A DNA stretch of 64,000 bases from positions 100,027,319 through 100,091,318 of the forward strand of contig CP136066.1 in NCBI GenBank assembly GCA_032622095.1, written 5' to 3'. This document shows positions 33,823-41,662 of the stretch, piece by piece. The notes beneath the pieces were generated by a model. It ran no database searches. It saw only the letters and a program-made list of their open reading frames with translations, and was not told where the DNA came from. Both the position numbers and the translations under genes were made by a program. The DNA comes from Siphonodentalium dalli. Taxonomy: Eukaryota > Mollusca > Scaphopoda > Gadilida > Siphonodentaliidae. Each line of letters begins with the position of its first letter. Position 1 is the first letter of the stretch.

Positions 33823-34473
33823 ATGGAAGAATCTTTACTTTTCCAACATCCGTGTAATTTCTTTATCAGCGGACCTAGTGGATCAGGTAAAACAGAATTT
33901 GTTAAAAAAGTTATTGAATTTAAACACGATTTATTCCAAACACCACCAAATAAAATAGTTTGGTGTTACAAAGAATGGCAAGACACATACAATCGTATAA
34001 AAGAAATTGATAACGTTGAGTTTATCGATGGCATTCCAGACGATGATGAGGAAATTGTATCAGATAAATCATTTCCTCATCTTGTTGTTTTCGATGACAT
34101 GATGGGGGAACAAGATGAAGACAAAATAATGCTTTGGTTTACTAGAAAAGGTCATCATCGAAATGCTTCAATAATTTACATTACTCAAAACATGTTCCAA
34201 AAATCAAAAAGTAGCAGAACTATAAGTTTGAATGCACACTACATGGTTTTATTTCAAAGCGTTCGAGATAAAAATCAAATAAAAGTTTTGGCTCATCAAA
34301 TGCAAACCAATCATTTGAAACAAGCATACGAAGATGCAACTTCAATAAATCATGGATATATTTTAGTAGATTTTCATCCTAGAACAGAAAATTATTTGCG
34401 AATTAGAACTGATATTTTCCATAAATGGTTGACAGCTAATGACCGAGGTCCTGTCATTTATTCAAAAGTATAA
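33823..34473 (+). CDS. FtsK/HerA-type DNA-packaging ATPase
   Basis: This is a 216-aa P-loop ATPase, complete from ATG to stop. Walker A is GPSGSGKT (residues 17-24), Walker B LVVFDD (87-92), and a sensor-like YITQN follows (119-123), then an Arg-containing region that could supply the arginine finger. Order and size match the A32-like packaging ATPases of Polintons, adintoviruses and nucleocytoplasmic large DNA viruses. Known role of the family: translocation of genome DNA into the capsid at a vertex. It sits just upstream of the small structural genes, as usual. No damage is visible. Confidence 0.92.
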   Translation: MEESLLFQHPCNFFISGPSGSGKTEFVKKVIEFKHDLFQTPPNKIVWCYKEWQDTYNRIKEIDNVEFIDGIPDDDEEIVSDKSFPHLVVFDDMMGEQDEDKIMLWFTRKGHHRNASIIYITQNMFQKSKSSRTISLNAHYMVLFQSVRDKNQIKVLAHQMQTNHLKQAYEDATSINHGYILVDFHPRTENYLRIRTDIFHKWLTANDRGPVIYSKV

Positions 34474-34507
34474 ATTCAGTTGTTGTTACTTTTTTCATTT
34501 TAGAACC

Positions 34508-35096
34508 ATGTCGTCCACCGAGATGTTTAGTCATGATGAACTGTCACAAATTATAAATTTCTTCACTTTTGCAGCTGAATTATTTCTTGAAAATGATTGG
34601 AAATTACCATCACAGACAAAAAAGTTTTTTCAGAGAAATAAAAATGTTCTTAAAAAAATCTCTGATCGATCAACTGATATGGAAACAAAACGCAAATTAA
34701 TTTTACAACGAGGTGGTAGTGGGTTCCTTGGGGGAGTTTTAATTAGAAGTCTTTTGAAAAATTCATTTGAACAAACTGGTAGACAATCTAAAAGTAAATC
34801 AAAGGTTTCTCCAAAACGTTCAAAGATTACACTGATGCAAACACAACAAAGGGGTAATCAAAAAGAATCTAAACGTAAAACAAAGCTTTCTCTAAATCAT
34901 TCAAAGTTTACACCGATGCAAACTCAACAAAATCAACATTCTAAATTTACACCTATACCTTCTCAGCAGAACCCTCAACATCAACCGTTACAAAAAAAAA
35001 CCAGTTATTGATCTTGAATTTTCTAAATTTATGCCGTTGTCTGATGCATCGAAATCGGCATTCGAAGCTTTAGAATGGTTCAATCAGAAAAGATAA
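34508..35096 (+). pseudogene. small basic structural-type protein, frameshifted
   Basis: The start is ATG 34,508 in good context (ACCATGT). The frame stops at 35,009-35,011 just after an A-run (34,992-35,000). A 1-base shift there opens a further tail to TAA 35,094-35,096, so the tail was probably part of the gene. Residues about 1-60 are helical (HDELSQIINFFTFAAELFL). A LILQRGGSGFLGGVLIRSLL stretch is glycine-rich and membrane-active-looking. The remainder is a Lys/Ser/Gln-rich repeat (three imperfect 'SKFTPMQTQQ' copies). The GG-hydrophobic stretch resembles sites cut by adenovirus-type proteases in precursor capsid proteins. Function is inferred only: a minor core or internal capsid protein. 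Confidence 0.6.
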
Positions 35097-35152
35097 AAGA
35101 TGAAACATATAATTTTTCTGCTCATTTTGAGACAACTACTTAGACTGTGAAG

Positions 35153-35515
35153 ATGCCTTCAAAAACTAAGAGCCGGAAAGTACCGCTGATAAAAAAATAT
35201 GGGGAGTTGATTGTTGCAATGAGTAAAGTTCCATCTGCATATAAAAAGAAAATGATCAACGATGCTCCGAAACAAGTGATGGATTGCATTTCAGAATGTT
35301 GTCAAAATCTTTTAAAAGGTAATGTAAAACTGAATGAAGCTCAGAACCGCAAGTTACATTCGAAGCATAAACATATCAGATATCTTGCAGACAAGAACAA
35401 ACCTTTGCAACAAAAGAAGAAATTTTTGAATCAAAAAGGTGGCTTTTTACCATTATTATTTCTTGCTCCATTGATTAGCAAAACATTAGGTGCAGTTGTT
35501 AAAAATATTTTGTAA
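35153..35515 (+). CDS. small basic protein with GGF cleavage-like motif
   Basis: This is a 120-aa frame from ATG 35,153 to stop. It is strongly basic (PSKTKSRKVPLIKKYG at the start; LHSKHKHIRYLADKNKP later) and ends with KKKFLNQKGGFLPLLFLAPL, a Gly-Gly followed by a hydrophobic tail. Proteins with this '...LLKGN(V)...LADK..PL..KKK.L.QKGGFLP.L' layout accompany capsid genes in many Polinton-like elements. I know the layout but not a proven function; a core or cement protein processed by the adenain-like protease is likely. It lies downstream of the gene at 34,508, which shares the R/K-GG-x motif. Confidence 0.7.
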   Translation: MPSKTKSRKVPLIKKYGELIVAMSKVPSAYKKKMINDAPKQVMDCISECCQNLLKGNVKLNEAQNRKLHSKHKHIRYLADKNKPLQQKKKFLNQKGGFLPLLFLAPLISKTLGAVVKNIL

Positions 35516-35535
35516 AAACTAAATCTCAAATAAAT

Positions 35536-36243
35536 ATGAAGAAAATGGTTATTGTACCATTCAGAATGTTGGAAGATTTCAAACAATGGAAAATGTCAGA
35601 AATGAATAAACCTCAATTACCTCCTGATCCTGCAATTTCAAATGTTTCAGATTCTTACAAAGAATTGAAATCAGTTTATGATAAAAATATTTCTGAATCA
35701 GAAAAGTCAGTTATTTGGAGAAAATTTGTACAAATTGAAAACTTCACAAAAATCTTTAAATTCAAAATTCAGTTTACCTGAACAAAAGTTATCTGAAAAC
35801 TTTGGGAAAATGAGTGACCATATATTGGAAAGTGTACCATCTAAACTTCGTGGTAAAGCACAACAAATTTTAACATTGTTGTCAACTAATCCTAAACTTA
35901 GATGGGATGATCGTGGACAATTAATTTATGGAACAGAAACAGTTACTGGATCAAATATAATTGATTTGATAAACGATGTTGTTCGTCACCGAAAAGGTTT
36001 TAACCCAGTTGGTTATGAAACATTCCTACGTGGATTGGGGAACTTAATGTACCACAAGATTATGTAGGTAACAGGAATCGATGGTTGTGGATACAAAGAC
36101 ATTTAAAAGAAGGTCACACTGGTGATGAGTTTCATACACCTCATGCAACTCCTAGCAGTGGCAAGTCAAGAAAACGTTCAGTTGATATTTTCACACCAGA
36201 AACCAGAAAATCTATTTTGAAAGGATGGTCCCCACTTACATAA
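35536..36243 (+). pseudogene. Polinton-associated protein of unknown role, two frameshifts
   Basis: The ATG at 35,536 opens MKKMVIVPFRMLEDFKQWK in frame 1, which ends at 35,781. From about 35,740 the reading continues in frame 2 with SDHILESVPSKLRGKAQQIL, LRWDDRGQLIYG, SNIIDLINDVVRHRKGFNPV and GYETFLRGL. Near 36,038 a G-run shift returns it to frame 1, ending at TAA 36,241-36,243. The 'W...G.L.Y.g..i.GS.I.DLi.D..R..kg..P.G...F...L' pattern is one I associate with an uncharacterised family that co-occurs with Polinton-type capsid genes in animals. Function is unknown. Its end overlaps the integrase start (36,225) by 19 bp. Confidence 0.65.
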
Positions 36244-37319
36244 AATTTGACAAACTTCTAACTGAAATTTACTACAATCCAAAAGAAGTTGGTGGTTTCA
36301 GTGGAGCAAATCAACTTTTTAAAAATGCGAAAGAAACAAATAACAAAATTAAACTTTCAGATGTTAAAAAATGGTTACAATGGCAAAAAACATACACTTT
36401 GCACAAACCAATTGTTCGGAAATTTCGCAGACGTAAAACTATTGTTGCAGGAATTGATATTCAGTGGCAAGCTGATTTGGCAGATTTGCAAACTTTGCAA
36501 AAGCACAATGACAATTACAGATATTTACTTTGTGTTATTGATGTGTTCTCAAAATGTGCATGGGTTGAAAAAATTAAAGATAAAACTGGTAAAACTTTAG
36601 TTAAAACATTTCAGAAAATTCTCAAATCATCAAAACGAAAACCAGTTTCATTTCAATCTGACAAAGGTTCAGAATTCAAAAATAAATTATTTTTACAATT
36701 TTTGAAATCTAAGAAAATTCATTTTTTCACAACAGAGAATCCAGAGACAAAAGCAAGTATAGTTGAACGTTTTCAACGGACATTGAAAACAAAGATGTGG
36801 AAATATTTTACACATAATCAAACTTTGAAATACAATGATGTTTTGCACGATTTTGTGAATTCTTACAACAAAAGTTTTCATAGAAGTATTAAGATGGCAC
36901 CAGTTTTAGTAACTCGAGAAAATGAAATTGAAGTTTCCAGAAATCTTTATGGAAAGTTAAAAACGAAAAAAGATAAGATCTTGAAAGTTGGAGATTTTGT
37001 TAGAATAAATAAAACAAAGAGAACTTTTGATAAAGGATATCTTCCAAATTGGACAAAAGAAATTTTCAAAATTAGTAGAGTTTGTAAAAGTACACCATTA
37101 ACTTACAAATTAGTAGATTTAGATGGTGAAAACATCGCAGGATCATTTTATGGTAAAGAAATTCAACATATAAAAGATAATAAAGTTTACGAAATTGAAT
37201 CAGTTGTTGGTAAACGTTCAAGAAAAGTTTCTGGTAAATCAGTTAGAGAAATTAAAGTTCATTGGGCTGGTTATCCTAAAAAATTTGACAGTTGGATTCC
37301 TGCCACAAATTTGGTATAA
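36225..37319 (+). CDS. retroviral-type integrase with chromodomain-like tail
   Basis: This is a 364-aa intact frame. The catalytic core has the D,D-35-E triad: Asp84 in QWQADLADL, Asp146 in SFQSDKGSE and Glu181 in KASIVERFQRTLK. The block FSKCAWVEKIKDKTGK is typical of Polinton integrases. Upstream residues (about 20-65) form the usual helical N-terminal region. The C-terminus (about 335-362) reads REIKVHWAGYPKKFDSWIPA, which fits a chromodomain (aromatic/Trp-x-Gly-Tyr pattern), as in chromoviral integrases. Role: insertion of element DNA with a 6-bp stagger, which agrees with the AACACC duplication. The chromodomain may guide integration to certain chromatin; this is an inference. Confidence 0.93.
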   Translation: MVPTYIKFDKLLTEIYYNPKEVGGFSGANQLFKNAKETNNKIKLSDVKKWLQWQKTYTLHKPIVRKFRRRKTIVAGIDIQWQADLADLQTLQKHNDNYRYLLCVIDVFSKCAWVEKIKDKTGKTLVKTFQKILKSSKRKPVSFQSDKGSEFKNKLFLQFLKSKKIHFFTTENPETKASIVERFQRTLKTKMWKYFTHNQTLKYNDVLHDFVNSYNKSFHRSIKMAPVLVTRENEIEVSRNLYGKLKTKKDKILKVGDFVRINKTKRTFDKGYLPNWTKEIFKISRVCKSTPLTYKLVDLDGENIAGSFYGKEIQHIKDNKVYEIESVVGKRSRKVSGKSVREIKVHWAGYPKKFDSWIPATNLV

Positions 37320-37329
37320 AACTTTTAAC

Positions 37330-37593
37330 ATGGCTCAAAATGGTTCAGTTGATCTGGATGCTCCATCACAATTTCAAATCTGTGGAGAAAAAATTGCAAA
37401 AAATCAAGTAACATATTTTACACAAATTATTATAATTGTTGGTATAATCGCTACAGCAATTGTTCATTTAAGTTTACAAAGTGAAAATAACGAACTGTGG
37501 TTAATTTTACTCAGTAGTTCTTTGGGATACATTTTACCAACACCGCGTTTGAAATATTTGAAAAATCAGTCGACAGAAATTTTGAAAGTATGA
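37330..37593 (+). CDS. small two-helix membrane protein, 87 aa
   Basis: I take ATG 37,330, 11 nt after the integrase stop, rather than the open frame upstream that overlaps integrase. Residues 1-30 are soluble; residues 31-48 (TQIIIIVGIIATAIVHLS) and 56-70 (LWLILLSSSLGYILP) are two hydrophobic segments followed by a short polar tail. The 'LW..LLSS..GY.LP.P' ending is seen in a small membrane protein that often sits next to the penton gene in Polinton-like elements. Its role is unknown; a virion or host-membrane protein is plausible. Its stop overlaps the next start (ATGA at 37,590). Confidence 0.7.
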   Translation: MAQNGSVDLDAPSQFQICGEKIAKNQVTYFTQIIIIVGIIATAIVHLSLQSENNELWLILLSSSLGYILPTPRLKYLKNQSTEILKV

Positions 37594-38441
37594 ATTCTTT
37601 CTACATTACAATTCCGAGCGACAGTTCAATGGTAATGTATCCAAACAATTCTCAATGTTGTTTTACTGTACAATTACCAAAACCAATTCAAATTGATAAA
37701 GAAAAATGGGAAGTTGCATTAGTCGAACTGATAACACCTTCAGAAACATACAATGTTACAGGGGATTCGTGTAAATTCAATTTGATTACAACTGATGCAA
37801 TAATACTGTCTGTTCTTCAAAATCGTTTTGAAGAAAAGATATTTACGAGACCTGATGGCGTTCGTGCAATTGAAATACAGATACGAGAAGGTTCGTATAC
37901 CTCTGCGACAGATTTACTTGATACAATGCAAGATGTAATTGATGAAACACTTGGAGAAGCAATGCAAAACGAATACGGATTTCACATCAAGTACTCAAAA
38001 GTTACAAAACGTGTGAAAATTATTCGCAAGAGTTTAAGTATCCCAAAACTAGGAATTGAATTACCACAATGTCTTTTGCACAAGTTGGGTTACAAAACTG
38101 AAAACGCTTCTGAAGATTTTTATTCAAATAGTAGATTTCCGTTTGGTGTAGATTTGTTTGTTGGTCATAATCAAATGTTTGTTTATTCTGATATTGCCGA
38201 TTTCACAATTGTTGGAAATGTTGAAGTACAAATTTTACGAGTTGTTTCTTTCAGAATTAAAAGAGATATCGACGGATTACATGTAAAACATGAATTTTTA
38301 AATTTACATTATGTTCCAGTTTCAAAGTCATACTTTGACAAAATTAGTGTAAATATAAGTGGCGACACAGGAAAATCAATTCAGTTTATTGGTGGTAAGT
38401 CTTTGGCGAAGCTGCATTTCAGAAAACGAGAGGAGTTCTAA
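37590..38441 (+). CDS. minor capsid (penton-like) protein
   Basis: This is a 283-aa intact frame that starts in an ATGA overlap with the membrane-protein gene. The N-terminus FYITIPSDSSMVMYPNNSQ, followed by QLPKPIQIDKEKWEVALVEL, is the characteristic start of the single-jelly-roll minor capsid proteins of Polintons and related elements (aromatic-x-(V/I)-T-(L/I)-PS(N/D)SS...(Y/F)P.N). It includes a second well-conserved strand region near HKLGYKT. Role by family: pentamer at icosahedral vertices. It directly precedes the pVI-like and major capsid genes, the usual order. Confidence 0.88.
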   Translation: MNSFYITIPSDSSMVMYPNNSQCCFTVQLPKPIQIDKEKWEVALVELITPSETYNVTGDSCKFNLITTDAIILSVLQNRFEEKIFTRPDGVRAIEIQIREGSYTSATDLLDTMQDVIDETLGEAMQNEYGFHIKYSKVTKRVKIIRKSLSIPKLGIELPQCLLHKLGYKTENASEDFYSNSRFPFGVDLFVGHNQMFVYSDIADFTIVGNVEVQILRVVSFRIKRDIDGLHVKHEFLNLHYVPVSKSYFDKISVNISGDTGKSIQFIGGKSLAKLHFRKREEF

Positions 38442-38446
38442 AAACA

Positions 38447-38821
38447 ATGTTCCCCGTGTATAGAGGTGTACCACGGCAATATGGTAACGGTATTGGATCA
38501 ATTTTCAAATCACTTATGAGATCTGCTGGACCATTTCTAAAACCGATTGGTCGGACAGCTTTACAACTTGCGAAAAAACACACTTTTGGTGTTGCAGAAG
38601 AAATTATTAATCAAGGTAAAAGTCCGAAAGAAGCGTTGATGTCTGAAGGTAAAAAAGCTTTAAAATCTTTTGGCACACAAGCTAAAAATCAAATTTTGAA
38701 CTCGAGACAAAAACCTAGAAAAAGAGTAGCGAATTCAAAAATGAATCATTCAGCTGTCAAACGCCGAAAAAGTCAGTCGAAAAAACATCCTAGCAGTCGA
38801 GCTCTTGATATTTTTGATTAA
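38447..38821 (+). CDS. pVI/pX-like minor virion protein
   Basis: This is a 124-aa intact frame beginning 6 nt after the penton stop. The start YRGVPRQYGNGIGSIFKSLM carries a Gly-rich G-x-G-I-G-S turn followed by an amphipathic helix (AGPFLKPIGRTALQLAKKH). The second half is strongly basic (KPRKRVANS, VKRRKSQSKKH). This layout (Gly-rich cleavage-like site, amphipathic helix, basic tail) is that of adenovirus pVI/pX-like proteins found between penton and hexon genes in Polintons and adintoviruses. Likely role: internal capsid protein and DNA or membrane contact, matured by the element's protease. The assignment is by layout and position. Confidence 0.75.
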   Translation: MFPVYRGVPRQYGNGIGSIFKSLMRSAGPFLKPIGRTALQLAKKHTFGVAEEIINQGKSPKEALMSEGKKALKSFGTQAKNQILNSRQKPRKRVANSKMNHSAVKRRKSQSKKHPSSRALDIFD

Positions 38822-38823
38822 TC

Positions 38824-40128
38824 ATGGCACAAATGGTAAATGGATCATGCGAATGCAATAAATCGGAACTTGATATAACACATGTTCCACCAACGGTGGC
38901 TACAATGTCAGAATCGCAGTGGATCGAAAATCATCCGATTGCACCGCTGAATAATTCTGCTCCGATAGAGTTTGTCATACCATCTCAAACCGAAAAGTGG
39001 ACAGATATTAATCAATCTTTTCTTTATGTGAAATTCAAAATTACAAAAAAAGATGGAACTAATTTGCTAGCTGGTACGGAATTAGCACCTGTTAACAATT
39101 TCTTTCATAGCATGTTCAGCAGTATCGATGTTTACTTGAACAACAAATTGATAACTTCGAATTCTGACACTTACCCATACCGAGCATATTTCGAAAATCT
39201 GTTGGGATACTCTCCAGAATATAAAGATAATCAATTAGCAAATTTAGAAATGTGGTATGGCGATACAGCAGAACAATTTGAAGAGAATAACAAAGGTGGT
39301 GGCAATGCTGGATTAACTTCTAGAGCAAGTTTGATCGGTGGTAGTAAAATTGTTGAACTATGTGGACGCTTACACACTGATCTGTTTCTTCAAGAAAAAT
39401 ATTTACCAAATGGAATTGAAATTCGTATCAGATTAAACAGATCACCATCAAAATTTTGCCTCATTGGCGCCGAGGATGGACAAATTGTTTTCGAATCAGC
39501 AGTGTTCCATGTCAGAACAGTTAGTCTCTTTCCAGTGGTCTCAAATAAATTAAATCAAGAAATTGTCCAGTCAAAAATGAAACTACCTATCAGACGAGTA
39601 GAAATAAAAACTTTCACAATTAGTACTGGACTTAGATCAAAAATTGAAGACCACTTATTTCAAGGACAATTACCAAAGAGAATTTTTATTGCATTGGTCG
39701 AAAATAAAGATATGAATGGAGATTTGGGTACCAATCCATTCCACTTCAAACATTTCAGTTTGAATAAATTGGAAGTTAGTCAAGACGGTCATACAATACA
39801 TAACCGTCCATTTGAACCAAACTTCGCAACAAAACAATGTCTCAGATCATATTTATCTTTGTATCAATCTTTAGGAATGTTTGGTGTCAACAAATCAATT
39901 GGCATTAATTTAAAAGAATATATGAATGGTTATTGTTTGTGGGGTTTCGACTTGACACCGGACCAAGGAAGCGACGAGGGACATCTACATCCTATAAAGA
40001 CAGGGAACCTGCGTTTGGAGCTTCAGTTCTTGACAGCTCTCACTACAGCCGTCAACGTTTTGGTGTATGCTGAATTCGACAGTGAAATAGAGATCACAGC
40101 TTTGAGAGAAGTGCTTACTGACTATTAG
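38824..40128 (+). CDS. major capsid protein, double jelly-roll
   Basis: This is a 434-aa intact frame, 2 nt after the preceding stop. Recognisable blocks are IEFVIPSQTEKWTDINQSFL and the adjoining YVKFKI, APVNNFFHSMFSSIDVYLNN, DTYPYRAYFENLLGYSPE and, late, NLRLELQFLTAL. These are the core strands of Polinton-type hexon-like capsid proteins (double jelly-roll). The size is in the usual range for the family. Role: pseudo-hexameric trimers forming the icosahedral shell. The presence of an undamaged major and minor capsid gene, ATPase and protease indicates a virus-like element that could once form particles. Confidence 0.95.
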   Translation: MAQMVNGSCECNKSELDITHVPPTVATMSESQWIENHPIAPLNNSAPIEFVIPSQTEKWTDINQSFLYVKFKITKKDGTNLLAGTELAPVNNFFHSMFSSIDVYLNNKLITSNSDTYPYRAYFENLLGYSPEYKDNQLANLEMWYGDTAEQFEENNKGGGNAGLTSRASLIGGSKIVELCGRLHTDLFLQEKYLPNGIEIRIRLNRSPSKFCLIGAEDGQIVFESAVFHVRTVSLFPVVSNKLNQEIVQSKMKLPIRRVEIKTFTISTGLRSKIEDHLFQGQLPKRIFIALVENKDMNGDLGTNPFHFKHFSLNKLEVSQDGHTIHNRPFEPNFATKQCLRSYLSLYQSLGMFGVNKSIGINLKEYMNGYCLWGFDLTPDQGSDEGHLHPIKTGNLRLELQFLTALTTAVNVLVYAEFDSEIEITALREVLTDY

Positions 40129-40129
40129 G

Positions 40130-40588
40130 ATGGAGTTCACAACACAGCTATGGAACTACTATGAAGAATACCGACGTTCACAACACGTTGCTCCGAGATT
40201 AAAACTGATCTTGGACACACTCAACAACGCTACGATTGAAGAACTACAAGAAATTATTCGCAAGGAAGTGTCAGCAAACTGTGAAGGATGTTAAATAGAA
40301 CATCCTAGTCAACGTGAACATGTTCTGTGTTTGTTCTCTACAACTGATGATTGGACAAACCAGTTTATCGACTTAGCACTGATTAAACTTGACATATACA
40401 ATGTTATGGAAAGATGGTTCCCGAAGCTGATGGAGTTAAACCCACACTGCAAGGAGAAGTTCGAAGCATACCTTATGTGGGATCATCTGAGAAACAGTTT
40501 GGAGCTCAACCGCAAAAAATTCGATGCAGAGTGGACTCTGATGTGGTCACAGCGAGTCAAAGAGAATTACAACGATGCAGACAGCTGA
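40130..40588 (+). pseudogene. zinc-finger-like gene with an in-frame stop
   Basis: ATG 40,130 follows the capsid stop by 1 nt and opens a 54-codon frame (MEFTTQLWNYYEEYRRSQHV...) that ends CEGC then TAA (40,292-40,294). The same frame stays open to 40,588. The codons just after the stop encode a His-Pro-Ser-Gln...His...Cys cluster, which with the CxxC before it has the look of a zinc-binding site that I associate with uncharacterised proteins of Polinton-like elements. The rest (DWTNQFIDLALIKLD, then NVMERWFPKLM, then YLMWDHLRNSLELNRK) is helical. A single gene of about 150 codons broken by one stop is likelier than two genes. It overlaps the protease start by 14 bp. Confidence 0.55.
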
Positions 40589-41048
40589 ACTTCAATATAT
40601 TCTAGACAATTCCTGGTTTTGTAAACTTAACACATATGTTTGTGCTAGAGATCTGTTACCAGAGAAGAAACCACAACATATTCAAGCATATATTGTGAAC
40701 ACGCACTCATCGGATCAGCCAGGAGAACACTGGACCTTGATGTTATTCAAGGGAAGATCAGCTGTATACTTCGACTCATTTGGACTACCACCACCGAGAC
40801 GATATATGTTACCATTCATAAAAAGGAACTCATCAGCATGGACTATTAATACAACACGATATCAACATCGTGCGACAAATGTGTGTGGATTATATTGTAT
40901 ATTCGCACTCCACCACATGATGAAAGGAAAGAGGATGAAAAGATTATTCAATTCTCGGGATTTCTTCAAGAATGACAGAACAATAGTTCGATGGTTTGGA
41001 AAACACTATGGTCGATTATACAGAAAAGCAAATTTGCTGTTGAATTAA
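40575..41048 (+). CDS. adenain-like cysteine protease (Ulp1 fold)
   Basis: This is a 157-aa intact frame. Catalytic pattern: His52 in GEHWTLM, Asp67 in YFDSFG, Gln97 in RYQHRAT and Cys104 in NVCGLYC. This is the order and spacing of adenovirus protease and its Polinton relatives (H, D/E, Q, C). The N-terminus NSWFCKLNTYVCARDLLP is a conserved substrate-side region. Role by family: maturation of capsid and core precursors. Likely substrates here are the small Gly-Gly/Gly-x-Gly containing proteins encoded between 34.5 and 38.8 kb; this is inferred. It is the last gene before the right terminal repeat. Confidence 0.92.
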   Translation: MQTAELQYILDNSWFCKLNTYVCARDLLPEKKPQHIQAYIVNTHSSDQPGEHWTLMLFKGRSAVYFDSFGLPPPRRYMLPFIKRNSSAWTINTTRYQHRATNVCGLYCIFALHHMMKGKRMKRLFNSRDFFKNDRTIVRWFGKHYGRLYRKANLLLN

Positions 41049-41426
41049 ACTTCACCAGCACATCGACGGCTGATATACATACAACGCAAAGAAGCCGACG
41101 ACCAGATAACAACGAATGTGTCAACAACTCCACAAAATAGACTCTTTTGTTATTGATTCAGCGTAGGATGTTGTAGGATGTTGTAGGATGTTCAATTAAG
41201 TTTCTTCAAATCTGAGACCTTGTTTTGTACATAAATTATTGTTCTTTGTTAATATTATTGATGTATAATAATATATTATTGTTCATTGTTCTTGTTTTTG
41301 AAAAATAAATGATAAATTTCAACAAAATCGTTTTCACTGTAGGATCCCCACCAATTGATTCTGTTCGTGTCGATGTGTCATCTCTGGTCAGAATTATACA
41401 AACTTTAAATTAGTAATGAAAAAATG
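41049..41426. other. right non-coding end of the Polinton
   Basis: It contains three tandem GTAGGATGTT units (about 41,163-41,194) and a plus-strand AATAAA at 41,304-41,309 that probably ends the capsid/protease transcripts. No gene is seen. Confidence 0.55.
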
Positions 41427-41656
41427 TCTAAGTCCATTTTCATTTTTTCGATCAGAAATGTCACATCAATGACAGGAACATCTATCCTCAGGGTGGGAAC
41501 TATGGCCCAGTACCCCCCAGACATGGGCACTATGGCCCAGTACCCCCCAGACATGGGCACTATGGCCCAGTACCCCCCAGACATGGGCACTATGGCCCAT
41601 GGGCCATAGTGCCCATGTCTGGGGGGTACTGGGCCATAGTGCCCACCATTACTACT
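41427..41656. repeat. right terminal inverted repeat
   Basis: It is the reverse complement of the left repeat but shorter: two outer units instead of four beyond the palindrome centre at 41,599/41,600, then three units, then the shared unique block. It ends CCATTACTACT. The copy-number difference between the two ends indicates slippage or recombination inside the array. Confidence 0.9.
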
Positions 41657-41662
41657 AACACC
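41657..41662. repeat. target-site duplication, right copy (AACACC)
   Basis: An exact copy of 26,477-26,482 directly after the last base of the element. Confidence 0.85.

Larger units (their letters stand above)
26483..41656 (+). mobile_element. Polinton/Maverick element, 15,174 bp
   Basis: The element begins AGTAGTAATGGTGGGCACTA and ends in the exact reverse complement of that sequence. It has terminal inverted repeats of about 285 and 230 bp and a 6-bp target duplication. It encodes every Polinton hallmark: protein-primed PolB, retroviral-type integrase, adenain-like protease, FtsK/HerA packaging ATPase, and major and minor jelly-roll capsid proteins. All genes from PolB to protease lie on the plus strand; a zinc-knuckle gene and an OTU-like gene lie on the minus strand at the left. 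Length and ends fit the family (15-20 kb). PolB carries stops and shifts, and at least three other genes carry shifts or stops, so this copy is probably inactive; A-run indels could partly be assembly errors. Confidence 0.95.

Noticed and set aside
37195-37329. N-terminal extension of the membrane protein into the integrase
   Set aside because: It overlaps the chromodomain-like tail in another frame; ATG 37,330 gives a compact two-helix protein.
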